DNA of 64,000 nucleotides from Alphaproteobacteria bacterium. Its GTDB lineage: Bacteria; Pseudomonadota; Alphaproteobacteria; CAAGCB01; CAG-977. Each line of letters starts with the position of its first letter. The stretch's first letter is position 1. The notes beneath the pieces are model-generated. The model saw only the letters and a list, made by a program, of their open reading frames with translations, ran no database searches and was not told the origin of the DNA. The translations under genes and the position numbers were made by a program. This document shows, one piece after another, positions 54,009-61,372 of this stretch. The DNA is taken from the NCBI GenBank assembly GCA_017616015.1, contig JAFZYY010000006.1:124001-188000 (forward strand). The letters are read 5' to 3'.

Positions 54009-54018
54009 GTTCTATTCC

Positions 54019-54045
54019 CCATAGGGGGATAACGCCCTCCCGGCG
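54019..54045 (+). repeat. 27-base repeat, partner of 44120-44146
   Basis: CCATAGGGGGATAACGCCCT and on to CCCGGCG; inverted copy with one mismatch next to the rubrerythrin gene. A further CCGTAGGGGCGTCAC near 54917 may be a decayed copy. Confidence 0.7.
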
Positions 54046-54136
54046 GCACTCCCCGTGCGGGGGTCACTTTTTTATATCGTCATTGCGAGGCACGTTAGTG
54101 CCGAAACAATCCGTTTTTTGCCGCTTTTCCCGCCCC
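54046..54136. repeat. Dispersed palindrome-type repeat, left flank
   Basis: Contains GTCACTTTTTTATA then CGTCATTGCGAGGCAC (54078-54093), which recurs at 54926-54956 on the right of the tandem repeats. CGTCATTGCGAGG with GGATTGCTTCGTCGC is a repeat pair seen in many bacterial genomes. No gene is seen. Confidence 0.65.
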
Positions 54137-54216
54137 GTGGATTGCTTCGTCGCGATGACAAGCCTGCATGACCGCCAGACTTGACAAAGCGGGATATAAA
54201 CGTATATCATAAATTA

Positions 54217-54285
54217 TCTACACTAAAGAAATTTAGAAAGCAAAGGGGCTTGGGTGCGCTAACACCGAAAGCCCCTTATTCTTTA
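54217..54285 (+). ncRNA. Predicted antisense RNA A
   Basis: TTGACA (54181-54186) and TATCAT (54205-54210), 18 bases apart, form a plus-strand promoter. A transcript would enter the hairpin at 54242-54277 (outer stem AAAGGGGCT/AGCCCCTT, inner GGTG/CACC), then ATTCTTT. Its 3' end would overlap the end of the peptide mRNA made from the other strand. If it reads through, it is antisense to the whole peptide. Confidence 0.5.
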
Positions 54286-54372
54286 CCAAGCTGATTTAGT
54301 CATACCCAGTAAAAGAATTACGACCAACAAAGTCAGCCGTATGCTTTTCTTCACTAAAGAAATTTTAATCAC
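54283..54372 (-). CDS. Small hydrophobic peptide A, candidate type I toxin
   Basis: A 29-codon frame from GTG, ending IRLTLLVVILLLGMTKSAW, TAA. It has a basic N-terminus and one hydrophobic stretch of about 12 residues, then a short polar tail ending in Trp, like Ibs/Fst/Ldr toxins that insert into the inner membrane. GAAAGGCAG lies before the GTG; the spacing is short and the start codon is uncertain. A conserved TATAGT (complement of 54429-54434) may be its -10 box. A hairpin follows the stop as a likely terminator. Confidence 0.5.
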   Translation of the reverse strand: MIKISLVKKSIRLTLLVVILLLGMTKSAW

Positions 54373-54565
54373 CTGCCTTTCAGACTGAAGACAGTCGATT
54401 GCCGTTCAAAAGCACAAACGGCGGAAACACTATATCCGTCCGGATATAAAAAGAAAAGTCGGAAGTACCGCCCTGTGGATTGCTTCGTCGCGATGCTTCT
54501 CGCAATGACAAGCCTGCATGACCGCCAGACTTGACAAAATCAGAAAGAAAAGTTACATTAAGAAT

Positions 54566-54628
54566 GTAACGTACTAATGTAAAAGCAACGGGGCTAAGGT
54601 GTTGGCGCACCCAAGCCCCGCATTTTTT
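54566..54628 (+). ncRNA. Predicted antisense RNA B
   Basis: TTGACA (54531-54536) and TACATT (54554-54559), 17 bases apart, form the equivalent promoter in copy B. The transcript would run to the hairpin CGGGGCT (54589-54595) / AGCCCCG (54614-54620), which is followed on the plus strand by CATTTTTTA, a proper terminator. The RNA would be about 60 bases and stop at the last codon of peptide B. Confidence 0.5.
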
Positions 54629-54716
54629 ACCAGACTGATTTTGTCATGCCCAGTAAAAGAATTACGACCAACAAAGTCAGCCGTATGCTTCTTAGTAACA
54701 TACTAATGTCAATCAC
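54627..54716 (-). CDS. Small hydrophobic peptide B, candidate type I toxin
   Basis: The copy-B equivalent of the peptide at 54283, also 29 codons from GTG, ending IRLTLLVVILLLGMTKSVW. Over 18 codons from AGC to TCA the two copies differ at two bases, both synonymous (ACT/ACA and GGT/GGC), while N-terminal codons and untranslated parts have diverged. A better-spaced ATG at codon 6 (AGGTGA 11 bases upstream) would give 24 residues. Purifying selection on the peptide is suggested but rests on few changes. Confidence 0.5.
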   Translation of the reverse strand: MIDISMLLRSIRLTLLVVILLLGMTKSVW

Positions 54717-54850
54717 CTGCCTTTCCGTTAGATTGACAGTCGATTGCCGTTCAAAAGCATAAACGGCGGAAACACTATAACCGTCCGGATATAAAAAGAA
54801 AAGTCGGAAGTACCGCCCTGTGGATTGCTTCGTCGCGACGCTCCTCGCAA

Positions 54851-55289
54851 TGACAAAGGAAGGGTTGTCCCCGCACGGGGAGTGCTTGCTTCGCTGACGC
54901 GCGCAATGACTACTGCCGTAGGGGCGTCACTTTTTTATACCGTCATTGCGAGGCACTATCCTTGCAAAAACAATTTCGAAAAAATGTCTTTTGCTTCGAA
55001 CGAAATTAATCCGACTCCAAACAAAACAATAAACTTCAAATAACACAAGGCCGAATATTTCCGCCTTGTTTTTTTATTTAAAATTGAATAATAAAACAAA
55101 GTTTAAACTAAAAACTAAAAATCAAAATAAAAAAAACAAAATAATTTTTACAGTATAAAATCATTAAGAATCAAAAAGATATTTAAAATAATACTACGTT
55201 TTACATAATAAGTATTTTAAGTATTTGTTTTTATTTATTGAACAATACAAATATAAATGATAGCTTTATTTGTAATGGAAAAGTAAAAC
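54851..55289. other. Right flank and AT-rich gap upstream of flagellin 2
   Basis: Holds repeat relics (CCCCGCACGGGG at about 54872, the GTCACTTTTTTATA and CGTCATTGCGAGGCAC pair at 54926-54956), then a very AT-rich stretch from about 55060 to 55285. The flagellin 2 promoter should lie at its end near ATGATAGCTTTATTTG (55257-55272). No gene is supported. Confidence 0.55.
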
Positions 55290-55375
55290 GGCCGAAGCGC
55301 CGCTTCCAGAAACTTGCCCGAGAGGGCTTTTAATTCCCGCTCGGGTCCTACAGAACCTAGAAAAGGAGATATATT
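55290..55375 (+). promoter_or_regulatory. Conserved structured mRNA leader of flagellin 2
   Basis: Equivalent of 51369-51454. The hairpin is CCCGAG (55317-55322) / CTCGGG (55340-55345) with conserved loop sequence. CAGAACCTAGAAAAGGAG before the start is identical in both leaders. Confidence 0.75.
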
Positions 55376-57112
55376 ATGGCTAATAAAATTGCTCTTACAG
55401 CGTCTATGCGCTCCAACCTGCTCAGCCTGAAGAACACTCAAAGCTTATTGGATAAAACTCAGGATCACCTGTCCACCGGTTACAAAGTGAACAGCGCGAT
55501 GGACAATCCGTCGTCCTATTTTACCGCTCAGGCTTTGAATTCCCGCGCCAATGACCTGTCCACTCTGTTGGACGGTATCGGTCAGGCGATTTCAACATTA
55601 GAAGTGGCCGATAAAGGCATTACGACTTTGCAGGACTTCGTCGAACAGGCAAAATCCATCGCACAGTCCGCCCGCGACACATCTAACGTTTCGGCTAACG
55701 TCGCTTCTAACGTACGATTTGATCTGGATACTTTGCGCTCCGAATTGGTTACAAACACCGTTAACGGTGTTGCCGCAAACGACACCATGAAAATTCGCGT
55801 CGGTGATTCCACAAAATTAACCGGCACGTCAAACGTTCGTGACGACGCGGCTATCGGTACAGGCGGCTTCGGATTGACAGGAGCAAACGTCGGCATTCTG
55901 ACGGTTGACGGAACACAATACGTCATCAACGCGTCAACCACGACTGAAAAAATGACGACTGCAACCTTTGAATACAACGCGAACGACAAACTGGTCGTTT
56001 CAAATTACGACGGCACCGCCGGAACAATGACGTTGACCGACGCCGACGGAAATGTATTTGAAGGAGTCTCCACAGGCGGCGTGTCCTTTGTAGACGGCGA
56101 AACCGCAACGCATACCGGCGATTTCTCGATTTCCGCTACAATCACTGCGGACGGAAAGACGGAATGGCAGGTCAGCGCGGCTCTTGCCGCCGACAGCGCG
56201 ACAGCAGCCGTCGGAAGCGCTACCGTAACCGAAGCAAACACAATTTATGTGGACAACTCCGGTACGGTCGCCGATATGGCCAGAACAATTCAGAACATGA
56301 TCGGCAATACCAAGATCAGCGTTTATACTGAAGACAGCAATCTGATTATCAAAACATTGGATACAACCTCTGTCGAAGTAACGGCCGGCGCCTTTGCTAC
56401 CCAATTCGGGTTGGACGTCGGAACGGAAATCTCGCTTGACGCGACCGATACGGCTGAATCTCTGCGCCAGAAAATCGCCGGCATTGACGGCGTCACCGCC
56501 GAATTCGATAAAGACGGCCATCTGGTCATCAAATCCGAACAAGGTGACGATCTGGTCATTTCCGGAAAATTGGCCGACGGACTTGGCGTTTCCGGCGCCG
56601 CAACCAACGGCTCGAACGAACGCGCCGCTTACGCTAAACAGTTCAACGGTATCATGACGCAGATCGATGAATTGGTTCAGGATACGTCCTACAAAGGCAT
56701 CAACCTGCTGAACGGTGATAACCTGACCGTGAACTTCAATGAAAGCCGCACCAGTTCTTTGGAACTGAAAGGCGTTACGTTCAACTCCATCGGGTTAGGC
56801 TTCACAGCCGCCGCAAACGAATGGATCGACAACGCCAGCATTGACAAATCTTTGGATCAAATCACCAAAGCGACCTCGATGTTGCGTGCTCAGGCTTCTG
56901 AATTCGGTCAGAACCTGTCCACCGTTCAGATCCGCGAAGACTTCACGGAGAAAATGATAAACAACTTGCAAACCGGCGCCGATAAACTGACGCTGGCCGA
57001 CATGAACGAAGAAGCGGCAAATATGCTGGCTCTTCAGACACGTCAGCAGTTGGGCGTTAATTCTCTGTCAATGGCTTCGCAGGCTTCTCAGAGCGTGTTG
57101 AAACTGTTCTAA
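55376..57112 (+). CDS. Flagellin, shorter form
   Basis: A 578-residue flagellin whose ends are almost identical to those of the 834-residue protein (SMRSNLLSLKNTQSLLDKTQ; MLALQTRQQLGVNSLSMASQ). The central region is different and Thr/Ala/Asp-rich, with one flagellin-IN-like segment ESLRQKIAGIDGVTAEFDKD and the shared SYKGINLLNGD. The two genes are ancient tandem duplicates with separately evolved surface domains. Same leader and terminator as gene 1. Confidence 0.95.
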   Translation: MANKIALTASMRSNLLSLKNTQSLLDKTQDHLSTGYKVNSAMDNPSSYFTAQALNSRANDLSTLLDGIGQAISTLEVADKGITTLQDFVEQAKSIAQSARDTSNVSANVASNVRFDLDTLRSELVTNTVNGVAANDTMKIRVGDSTKLTGTSNVRDDAAIGTGGFGLTGANVGILTVDGTQYVINASTTTEKMTTATFEYNANDKLVVSNYDGTAGTMTLTDADGNVFEGVSTGGVSFVDGETATHTGDFSISATITADGKTEWQVSAALAADSATAAVGSATVTEANTIYVDNSGTVADMARTIQNMIGNTKISVYTEDSNLIIKTLDTTSVEVTAGAFATQFGLDVGTEISLDATDTAESLRQKIAGIDGVTAEFDKDGHLVIKSEQGDDLVISGKLADGLGVSGAATNGSNERAAYAKQFNGIMTQIDELVQDTSYKGINLLNGDNLTVNFNESRTSSLELKGVTFNSIGLGFTAAANEWIDNASIDKSLDQITKATSMLRAQASEFGQNLSTVQIREDFTEKMINNLQTGADKLTLADMNEEAANMLALQTRQQLGVNSLSMASQASQSVLKLF

Positions 57113-57136
57113 TCGCATAGAGAGAGCCAATAAAGC

Positions 57137-57160
57137 AAAGGCGGGGTTTTCCCCGCCTTT
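57137..57160 (+). terminator. Terminator of flagellin 2
   Basis: AAAGGCGGGG-TTTT-CCCCGCCTTT, identical to 53985-54008. Confidence 0.9.
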
Positions 57161-57212
57161 GTTGTGTCGCCCCCTCCCCACCTTTTTAAAGAATATTCTA
57201 AAAAAACTTTTT

Positions 57213-57224
57213 TTATCCGGATAA
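57213..57224. promoter_or_regulatory. Palindromic candidate operator of the CsoR-like gene
   Basis: TTATCCGGATAA is a perfect 12-base palindrome 36 bases before the CsoR-like start codon. Autorepression is usual in this family. No binding data. Confidence 0.55.
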
Positions 57225-57260
57225 ACGGATTACATTAGAATTATTAATAAGGAGGGCCAA

Positions 57261-57548
57261 ATGAATTCCGAAATAATAAATGAAGAGCCTAATCACTCTA
57301 AAGAAACCGGACGGTTAAACCGTATTCGCGGACAAATCGACGGCATCAAAAAAATGATTGAAGGACATCGCAGCTGTAAAGAGATTTTGTCTCAGCTAAA
57401 AGCTGTCCGCTCCGCCGTTCGCTCCGTCGAAGCCAGCATACTGCAACGGCAGTTACAGTATAACGTCGTCCAAAGCTTTAAATCCGAAAACGATCGCGAA
57501 AAAATAATCAATGAAACAAAAGAATTGTTTAATGATTTCCACGAATAA
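57261..57548 (+). CDS. CsoR/RcnR-family regulator lacking two metal ligands
   Basis: A 95-residue all-helical repressor-like protein (DUF156) with RLNRIRGQIDGIKKMIEG and SCKEILSQLKAVRSAV. CsoR needs Cys-His-Cys. The first Cys (C39) is present, but the region that normally reads like H-L-x-x-C here reads RQLQYNVV, so His is Gln and Cys is Asn. It may sense something other than copper, for example a persulfide through C39, or be constitutive. AAGGAGG precedes the ATG. It lies 12 bases upstream of the MnmA-like gene. Confidence 0.88.
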   Translation: MNSEIINEEPNHSKETGRLNRIRGQIDGIKKMIEGHRSCKEILSQLKAVRSAVRSVEASILQRQLQYNVVQSFKSENDREKIINETKELFNDFHE

Positions 57549-57560
57549 ACGGACGACAAA

Positions 57561-58640
57561 ATGAAAGTTCTGGTCGGATTAAGCGGCGGCGTCGATTCCG
57601 CCGTCGCGGCTTATCTGCTGAAACAAAGCGGGCATGACGTCGTCGGCGCAACTATGTCCATCTGGGAAAAAGGACACGCCTTTTCCGGCCTGACCACCGC
57701 CGACGCCTGTTTCTCCCCCCACGAAGAACAGGACATCGACGCTGCACGTGAAATCTGCAAAATACTCGATATTCCCTATCACACGCTCGATTGCTCGGAA
57801 ATCTACAAAAAAACCGTGCTGGAAAATTTCAAAAGCGAATACCTGTCCGGACGCACCCCTAATCCCTGTGTGTGGTGCAACGCTAAAATCAAATTCAGAG
57901 CTCTGCCCGATGCCGCTAAACAGGCCGGCATCAACTTCGATAAATTCGCAACCGGTCACTACGCCCGCATCACCTTCGACGAAAAATCAAACCGCTTCCG
58001 GCTGCGCCGCGGAATCGACTCCAAAAAAGATCAATCCTATTTCCTTTACCGTCTGAGCCAGGATCAATTAAGCAAAATCCTGTTTCCTTTAGGCGATAAA
58101 ACAAAAGCCGAAATCCGCGAAATCGCCCGCGTCGCCGGATTCCCCGTCAGCGATAAGCCCGACAGTCAGGACTTCTATTCCGGCGACATTAACGATATTT
58201 TACAAGCCGACCCGAAACCCGGCCGATTCATTATGAAAGACGGCACCGTCATGGGAACGCACAACGGTTTCTGGAACTATACGATCGGACAGCGCAAAGG
58301 ATTGGGAATCAGCGCGCCGAAGCCGCTTTACGTCATCGGATTCGATAAAGACAATAACGATGTCATCGTCGGATTCGAAGAAGAAAACGTCTGCCATTAT
58401 CTGACCGCCGGCAACTTGTGTTGGTCTGAAGGCGAACCGCCGGCGGCCTCCTTCGCCGCTGTGGCGAAAATACGCTCGTCGCAACCGCCGACGCCCGTCC
58501 GCGTTTCCTTAACGGCCGCAGATGAAATCAAAATCGACTTCGAACTCAATCAGCGCGGCGTCGCCCCCGGGCAGTCCGTCGTGCTGTATGACGGCGACTT
58601 AATCCTCGGCGGCGGCATAATAAAAAACAGCGGGAAATAA
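57561..58640 (+). CDS. mnmA: MnmA-like tRNA 2-thiouridylase with altered catalytic site
   Basis: The 359 residues match MnmA, which thiolates U34 of certain tRNAs. PP-loop GLSGGVDSAVAA (residues 5-16) binds ATP. NPCVWCNAKIKF (about residue 95) holds the first catalytic Cys. DQSYFLYRLSQDQL and NYTIGQRKGLGI are family text. Where MnmA usually has DSQDICF with the persulfide Cys, this protein reads DSQDFYSGD, without Cys. It may be a paralog with a different sulfur donor or no activity. It shares an operon with the CsoR-like gene. Confidence 0.85.
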   Translation: MKVLVGLSGGVDSAVAAYLLKQSGHDVVGATMSIWEKGHAFSGLTTADACFSPHEEQDIDAAREICKILDIPYHTLDCSEIYKKTVLENFKSEYLSGRTPNPCVWCNAKIKFRALPDAAKQAGINFDKFATGHYARITFDEKSNRFRLRRGIDSKKDQSYFLYRLSQDQLSKILFPLGDKTKAEIREIARVAGFPVSDKPDSQDFYSGDINDILQADPKPGRFIMKDGTVMGTHNGFWNYTIGQRKGLGISAPKPLYVIGFDKDNNDVIVGFEEENVCHYLTAGNLCWSEGEPPAASFAAVAKIRSSQPPTPVRVSLTAADEIKIDFELNQRGVAPGQSVVLYDGDLILGGGIIKNSGK

Positions 58641-58656
58641 TTCCCGCCGTTCTTTT
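58630..58656. terminator. Bidirectional terminator between mnmA and nhaA
   Basis: GCGGGAA-ATAA-TTCCCGC overlaps the mnmA stop codon. T's follow on the plus strand, and six A's precede it, giving T's on the minus strand. Confidence 0.85.
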
Positions 58657-58658
58657 TT

Positions 58659-59906
58659 CTAAAGAGGAACATTTTCCTTCTTCAGCACATGAACCATAAA
58701 CCAGCGTTTCCACGCACGTCCGTAACGGAAAACAACAGCGCCCCACAACGCCGAAATCACCGATCCGCAAATCACGCCCAACCGGATTTCCTGTTGCGTC
58801 GCTTCGCCCGGCAAAGCCAGTTTGCCGACAAACAACGCCATCGTAAACCCAATGCCCGCGACAACCGCTACGCCGTATAAATCCAGCATCGTAACAGATT
58901 TGGGAAATGACGCGATTTTCAGCTTGACCAAAGACCACGTCGTAATGAAAATGCCAATTTGCTTGCCGAAAAACAGACCGAAAATAATGCCTAACGTCAG
59001 CGTGTGCGTAAAAGTTTCCAACGTCACGCCGCCCAAATACAGGCCGGCGCTGGCAAACGCAAATACCGGCAGAATAAAGAAATCAACCCACGGTTTCAAT
59101 TTCTTCATCAGCTGATTTAACGGCGATTCCCTTTCACCGTCAACGCGCATCGGATACGCCATCGCAACGACAACGCCCGCTATCGTCGTGTGAATGCCCC
59201 CGTTCAGGAAGCAATACCACAAAACAACTCCCAGCGCCAAATACGGCAAAAAGTTCGTCACGCGCAGCTTGTTCAATACGTATAACGCCAACGTCGCTAT
59301 GCACGCATACCCCAACAGGGATAAATAAACGCCCTGATTATAGAACAAGGCAATAATCAAAATCGCACCCAGGTCGTCAAAAATAGCTATCGCCAGCAGG
59401 AAAATCTTCGCCGCTTGCGGAACAGAACGCCCCACCAACATTAAAACGCACAACGCAAACGCAATATCGGTCGCCGTCGGAATCGCCCAGCCGTTCATGT
59501 ATTCCGGCGAATTATGATTAAGAAGCGCATAAATAATCGCCGGACAGCAAATCCCGCCGACAGCGGCTACGCACGGAACCAAAACCTGCCGGATATCGGA
59601 AAGAAAACCTTCTTTCATTTCACGCTTCAATTCCAAGCCGACAGACAAGAAAAAGAAAACCATCAAAGCGTCATTCACCCACCATTCTATGGATTTCGGG
59701 AACATCACGTCCCCTATGCCGAGCGTAATTGTTGTTTCCAAAAAATGATGAACCGGCTCGCGTGCCGACGTGTTGGCGCAGACAATCGCCGCAATCATAG
59801 CAAAAATCATAACTAAACCGCTGGTGGCTTCGTTATTTAAAATTTTTTCAAACCATGCTTTTGAGAAAAAACGAACATACGGTGTTTTGACGTGTTCTTG
59901 TGTCAT
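58659..59906 (-). CDS. nhaA: Na+/H+ antiporter NhaA
   Basis: Inner-membrane sodium/proton exchanger of 415 residues with about 12 membrane segments. The signature region AIPTATDIAFALCVLMLVG carries the first transport Asp, and LLAIAIFDDLGAILIIALFY the Asp pair of the NhaA core. GLELKREMKEGFL is another family block. AGAAGGGGA precedes the ATG. A sodium pump gene (oadB) lies nearby, so a sodium cycle is likely. Confidence 0.95.
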   Translation of the reverse strand: MTQEHVKTPYVRFFSKAWFEKILNNEATSGLVMIFAMIAAIVCANTSAREPVHHFLETTITLGIGDVMFPKSIEWWVNDALMVFFFLSVGLELKREMKEGFLSDIRQVLVPCVAAVGGICCPAIIYALLNHNSPEYMNGWAIPTATDIAFALCVLMLVGRSVPQAAKIFLLAIAIFDDLGAILIIALFYNQGVYLSLLGYACIATLALYVLNKLRVTNFLPYLALGVVLWYCFLNGGIHTTIAGVVVAMAYPMRVDGERESPLNQLMKKLKPWVDFFILPVFAFASAGLYLGGVTLETFTHTLTLGIIFGLFFGKQIGIFITTWSLVKLKIASFPKSVTMLDLYGVAVVAGIGFTMALFVGKLALPGEATQQEIRLGVICGSVISALWGAVVFRYGRAWKRWFMVHVLKKENVPL

Positions 59907-59971
59907 AAAAAAATCCCCTTCTGACTCGATTTTGTCCCATTATTAAAATCCTATTGAAAAAAATCAAGTTT

Positions 59972-61372
59972 TTATATTTTCTTTCCTATAATTAATAAAC
60001 CCGAAACAGGTTTGCCAAGCTCCTGCCGCAGTGTAACCGACTGTACTTTTTCCACATGGAAAAACGGCTCTATTTCTTTGGAAACGTACAGCCTGCCGTG
60101 CATAAAACGCCCCGAAGGTTCCAAAGCATATCCGTTTTCGTCCTCATTCTCACTGACCGTAAAGACTATATAACCGCCGGATCTGACCGCGGCAAAAAGC
60201 CCCGAAAATACCTTGGACAAATCCCCTATGTATGTAAAAACATCTGCCGAAACAACCAAATCAAACCGATTCGGATTCGACGGCAAAAAAGAAATAATGT
60301 CTTCCCGGCACAACTCCGTGTAAAGATGTCTTTGCTCGGCTTTTTTTAACATTTCCGAAGACAAATCAACACCGGTCAGAGAAGACCAGGAAACGTTCTG
60401 ATCTTTCAGCGCCGCCGCGCACAGTCCCGTGCCGCACCCCAAATCAAGCGTTTCCGGCAGCTGCTTAAACGATATGCTCTTAACCGCCGAAGCAACCAAA
60501 GCCGGCGCCTGATAATCCAACCCCGTCAGCACGGAATCAAACGAATCCGCAAAAGCGTCGAATAATTCCCGTACATACGCCGCCGAAGCCCGCTTCAGGC
60601 TTTCCGGCTCTTTCAGCGTTTCCAAAACATGCAGAGCGACGGGATTGTCCGGAAACAACCTCAGCCACTCGTCCGCAAAATACAACACCTGCTCCGTTTT
60701 TCCCTGCATTTGCAGATTATACAGGCAGCCGCTGAGAATAACGTGCGTCATTTCGTCTTCTTTAACTTGCAGCAAACGCAGGTACGTTTCGGCCGCCCGC
60801 TCATATTCTTCCTTTTCTTCCGAAAGTTGCGCATAAGAATACAGATATTCGGGATTGTCCGGATCAATCGCTAACAATCTGCCAAATATTTCCGTTGCTG
60901 AATCCGTCTGTTTTTCCGTTATCAGCGCGCTGGCCAAATTAAACAAGACCAACGGATCGTCCGGCTTGATTTCCAATGCTTTCCGATAAGATTCTATCGC
61001 CTCCGCCCCTTTGTTTAAAGACGACAGCATATTGCCGCGATGTATCAAAGCGTTTACATAGTCCGGCTGTCTGGCCAGAGCCTGATCGCAAACGGACAAG
61101 CCTTCTTCAAAACGGGACGTTTCGAAATAAACACCGGCCAAATTGGCCAGAGCTATCACGTCCGTCGAAGATAAAGAAATCGCTTTCAGATAGGCTTTTT
61201 CAGCTTCGTCGAAACGCTTCAGCCCGTAATAAGCGTTTCCAGCTCCGATCCACACAGCGTAATCCGTCGACTGCTCTTTCAGTGCCTGTTCTGCCAAATC
61301 CAAAGCCGCCTGATACTCCGCCCGATTGTTTTTTTCATTAACGGCTGCAATCAAATCATCTGAAGACATCAT
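59972..61372 (-). CDS. TPR protein with C-terminal SAM methyltransferase domain (paralog 2)
   Basis: A 466-residue protein with about seven TPR units (about residues 15-250, such as EAEKAYLKAISLSSTDVIAL) and a class I methyltransferase domain. LDLGCGTGLCAAAL (about residue 309) is the SAM-binding motif I, followed by TGVDLSSEMLKKA. The ATG at 61372 overlaps the stop of the upstream gene by 4 bases (ATGA), showing translational coupling. The open frame begins 10 codons earlier but lies within that gene. The substrate is unknown. Confidence 0.88.
   Translation of the reverse strand: MMSSDDLIAAVNEKNNRAEYQAALDLAEQALKEQSTDYAVWIGAGNAYYGLKRFDEAEKAYLKAISLSSTDVIALANLAGVYFETSRFEEGLSVCDQALARQPDYVNALIHRGNMLSSLNKGAEAIESYRKALEIKPDDPLVLFNLASALITEKQTDSATEIFGRLLAIDPDNPEYLYSYAQLSEEKEEYERAAETYLRLLQVKEDEMTHVILSGCLYNLQMQGKTEQVLYFADEWLRLFPDNPVALHVLETLKEPESLKRASAAYVRELFDAFADSFDSVLTGLDYQAPALVASAVKSISFKQLPETLDLGCGTGLCAAALKDQNVSWSSLTGVDLSSEMLKKAEQRHLYTELCREDIISFLPSNPNRFDLVVSADVFTYIGDLSKVFSGLFAAVRSGGYIVFTVSENEDENGYALEPSGRFMHGRLYVSKEIEPFFHVEKVQSVTLRQELGKPVSGLLIIGKKI

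Larger units (their letters stand above)
54137..54850. repeat. Two tandem 340-345-base repeats plus a partial third
   Basis: Copy A 54137-54474, copy B 54475-54819, partial copy from 54820, each starting GTGGATTGCTTCGTCGCGA. Shared blocks include CCGCCAGACTTGACAAA, CAGTAAAAGAATTACGACCA through GTATGCTT, ATCACCTGCCTTTC, and TATAAAAAGAAAAGTCGGAA with CCGCCCT. Between them sequence has diverged, so the duplication is not recent and the shared blocks are probably under selection. Confidence 0.85.

Noticed and set aside
54380-54610. 76-codon minus-strand frame in the tandem repeats
   Set aside because: It spans the join of the two repeat copies and is not preserved in both, unlike the 29-codon peptides.
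54137-54850. Tandem repeats as a CRISPR array
   Set aside because: Only two long copies with diverged internal parts; no short regular repeats and no cas genes anywhere in the window.
54825-55043. 72-codon plus-strand frame in the repeat flank
   Set aside because: It is made of dispersed-repeat sequence with no ribosome site.
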